Shown here: one piece after another, positions 63,970-64,000 of the stretch | How positions within the stretch are numbered: position 1 is the stretch's first letter | Layout: every line of letters begins with the position of its first letter | Position numbers and translations under genes: made by a program | DNA from: Pseudoalteromonas sp. SMS1 | GTDB taxonomy: Bacteria > Pseudomonadota > Gammaproteobacteria > Enterobacterales > Alteromonadaceae | Direction of reading: 5' to 3' | DNA: 64,000 bases | NCBI RefSeq assembly: GCF_021530565.1 | Contig: NZ_JAKGBI010000023.1 | Coordinates: 23,643 to 87,642, forward strand | Notes under the pieces: generated by a model | The model's input: only the letters and a program-made list of their open reading frames with translations | What the model was told of the DNA's origin: nothing | The model's database searches: none

Positions 63970-64000
63970 GCCTTTTCAAAATCCATTTTGACTGGATATT

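Overview
The window looks like a chromosomal segment of a marine gammaproteobacterium of the order Alteromonadales, most likely Pseudoalteromonas. This is inferred from gene content: a chiD-cbp1-chiA chitin operon, large carbohydrate/peptide-type TonB-dependent receptors, many secreted peptidases, CBM5/12 modules, and AT-rich spacers. I see no rRNA, tRNA, CRISPR array or complete mobile element. The only mobile-element trace is a broken REP-associated transposase at the right edge.

Left part (1-7.1 kb): an RND efflux permease (cut by the window edge) and its membrane-fusion lipoprotein, divergent from a LysR regulator; a pair of overlapping small membrane-protein genes; and a DUF418/YeiB-like membrane protein. 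Chitin region (7.1-17.5 kb, minus strand): a four-gene operon read chiD, LPMO (cbp1), chiA, M4 metalloprotease. All four products are exported and carry CBM5/12 chitin-binding modules, so the set fits degradation of protein-coated chitin. Short perfect stem-loops sit in two of the gaps between genes. A DM13-domain protein is divergent across a 660-bp AT-rich spacer.

Middle (18.6-32.9 kb): ahpC-ahpF with an OxyR-like site and an intercistronic hairpin, a DUF3429 membrane protein, a GGDEF diguanylate cyclase, a soluble chemoreceptor with a CZB zinc domain, a BMT5-like methyltransferase fused to a zinc finger, an RhtA-like exporter, an S9-type protein that has lost its catalytic serine, a LacI regulator abutting a glycosyltransferase, and a ThrE-type exporter. 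Uptake/proteolysis region (33.4-50 kb): two paralogous TonB-dependent receptors flank a TonB-C/Sel1 protein, a decayed lipoprotein gene with three in-frame stops, and a CadC-like transmembrane regulator with a propeller domain. An intact S9 peptidase, a class III adenylate cyclase and an unusual S41-peptidase/beta-lactamase-fold fusion follow. The layout suggests regulated import of peptides or glycans plus peptide breakdown.

Right part (50.3-64 kb): secreted proteins of unknown role, a LysR regulator with a glycosyltransferase, and a stand-alone NRPS-like megaenzyme with the order adenylation, carrier, alpha-oxoamine synthase, SCP2-like domain, ended by a strong terminator. This is the best candidate for undescribed chemistry in the window. 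After it come a compact HEXXH metalloprotein, an Ig-repeat/toroid secreted protein, a four-helix membrane protein, a secreted phospholipase A2-like protein and the transposase fragment. Starts were revised from the longest frame for several genes using ribosome-binding sites; each case is stated in its entry.
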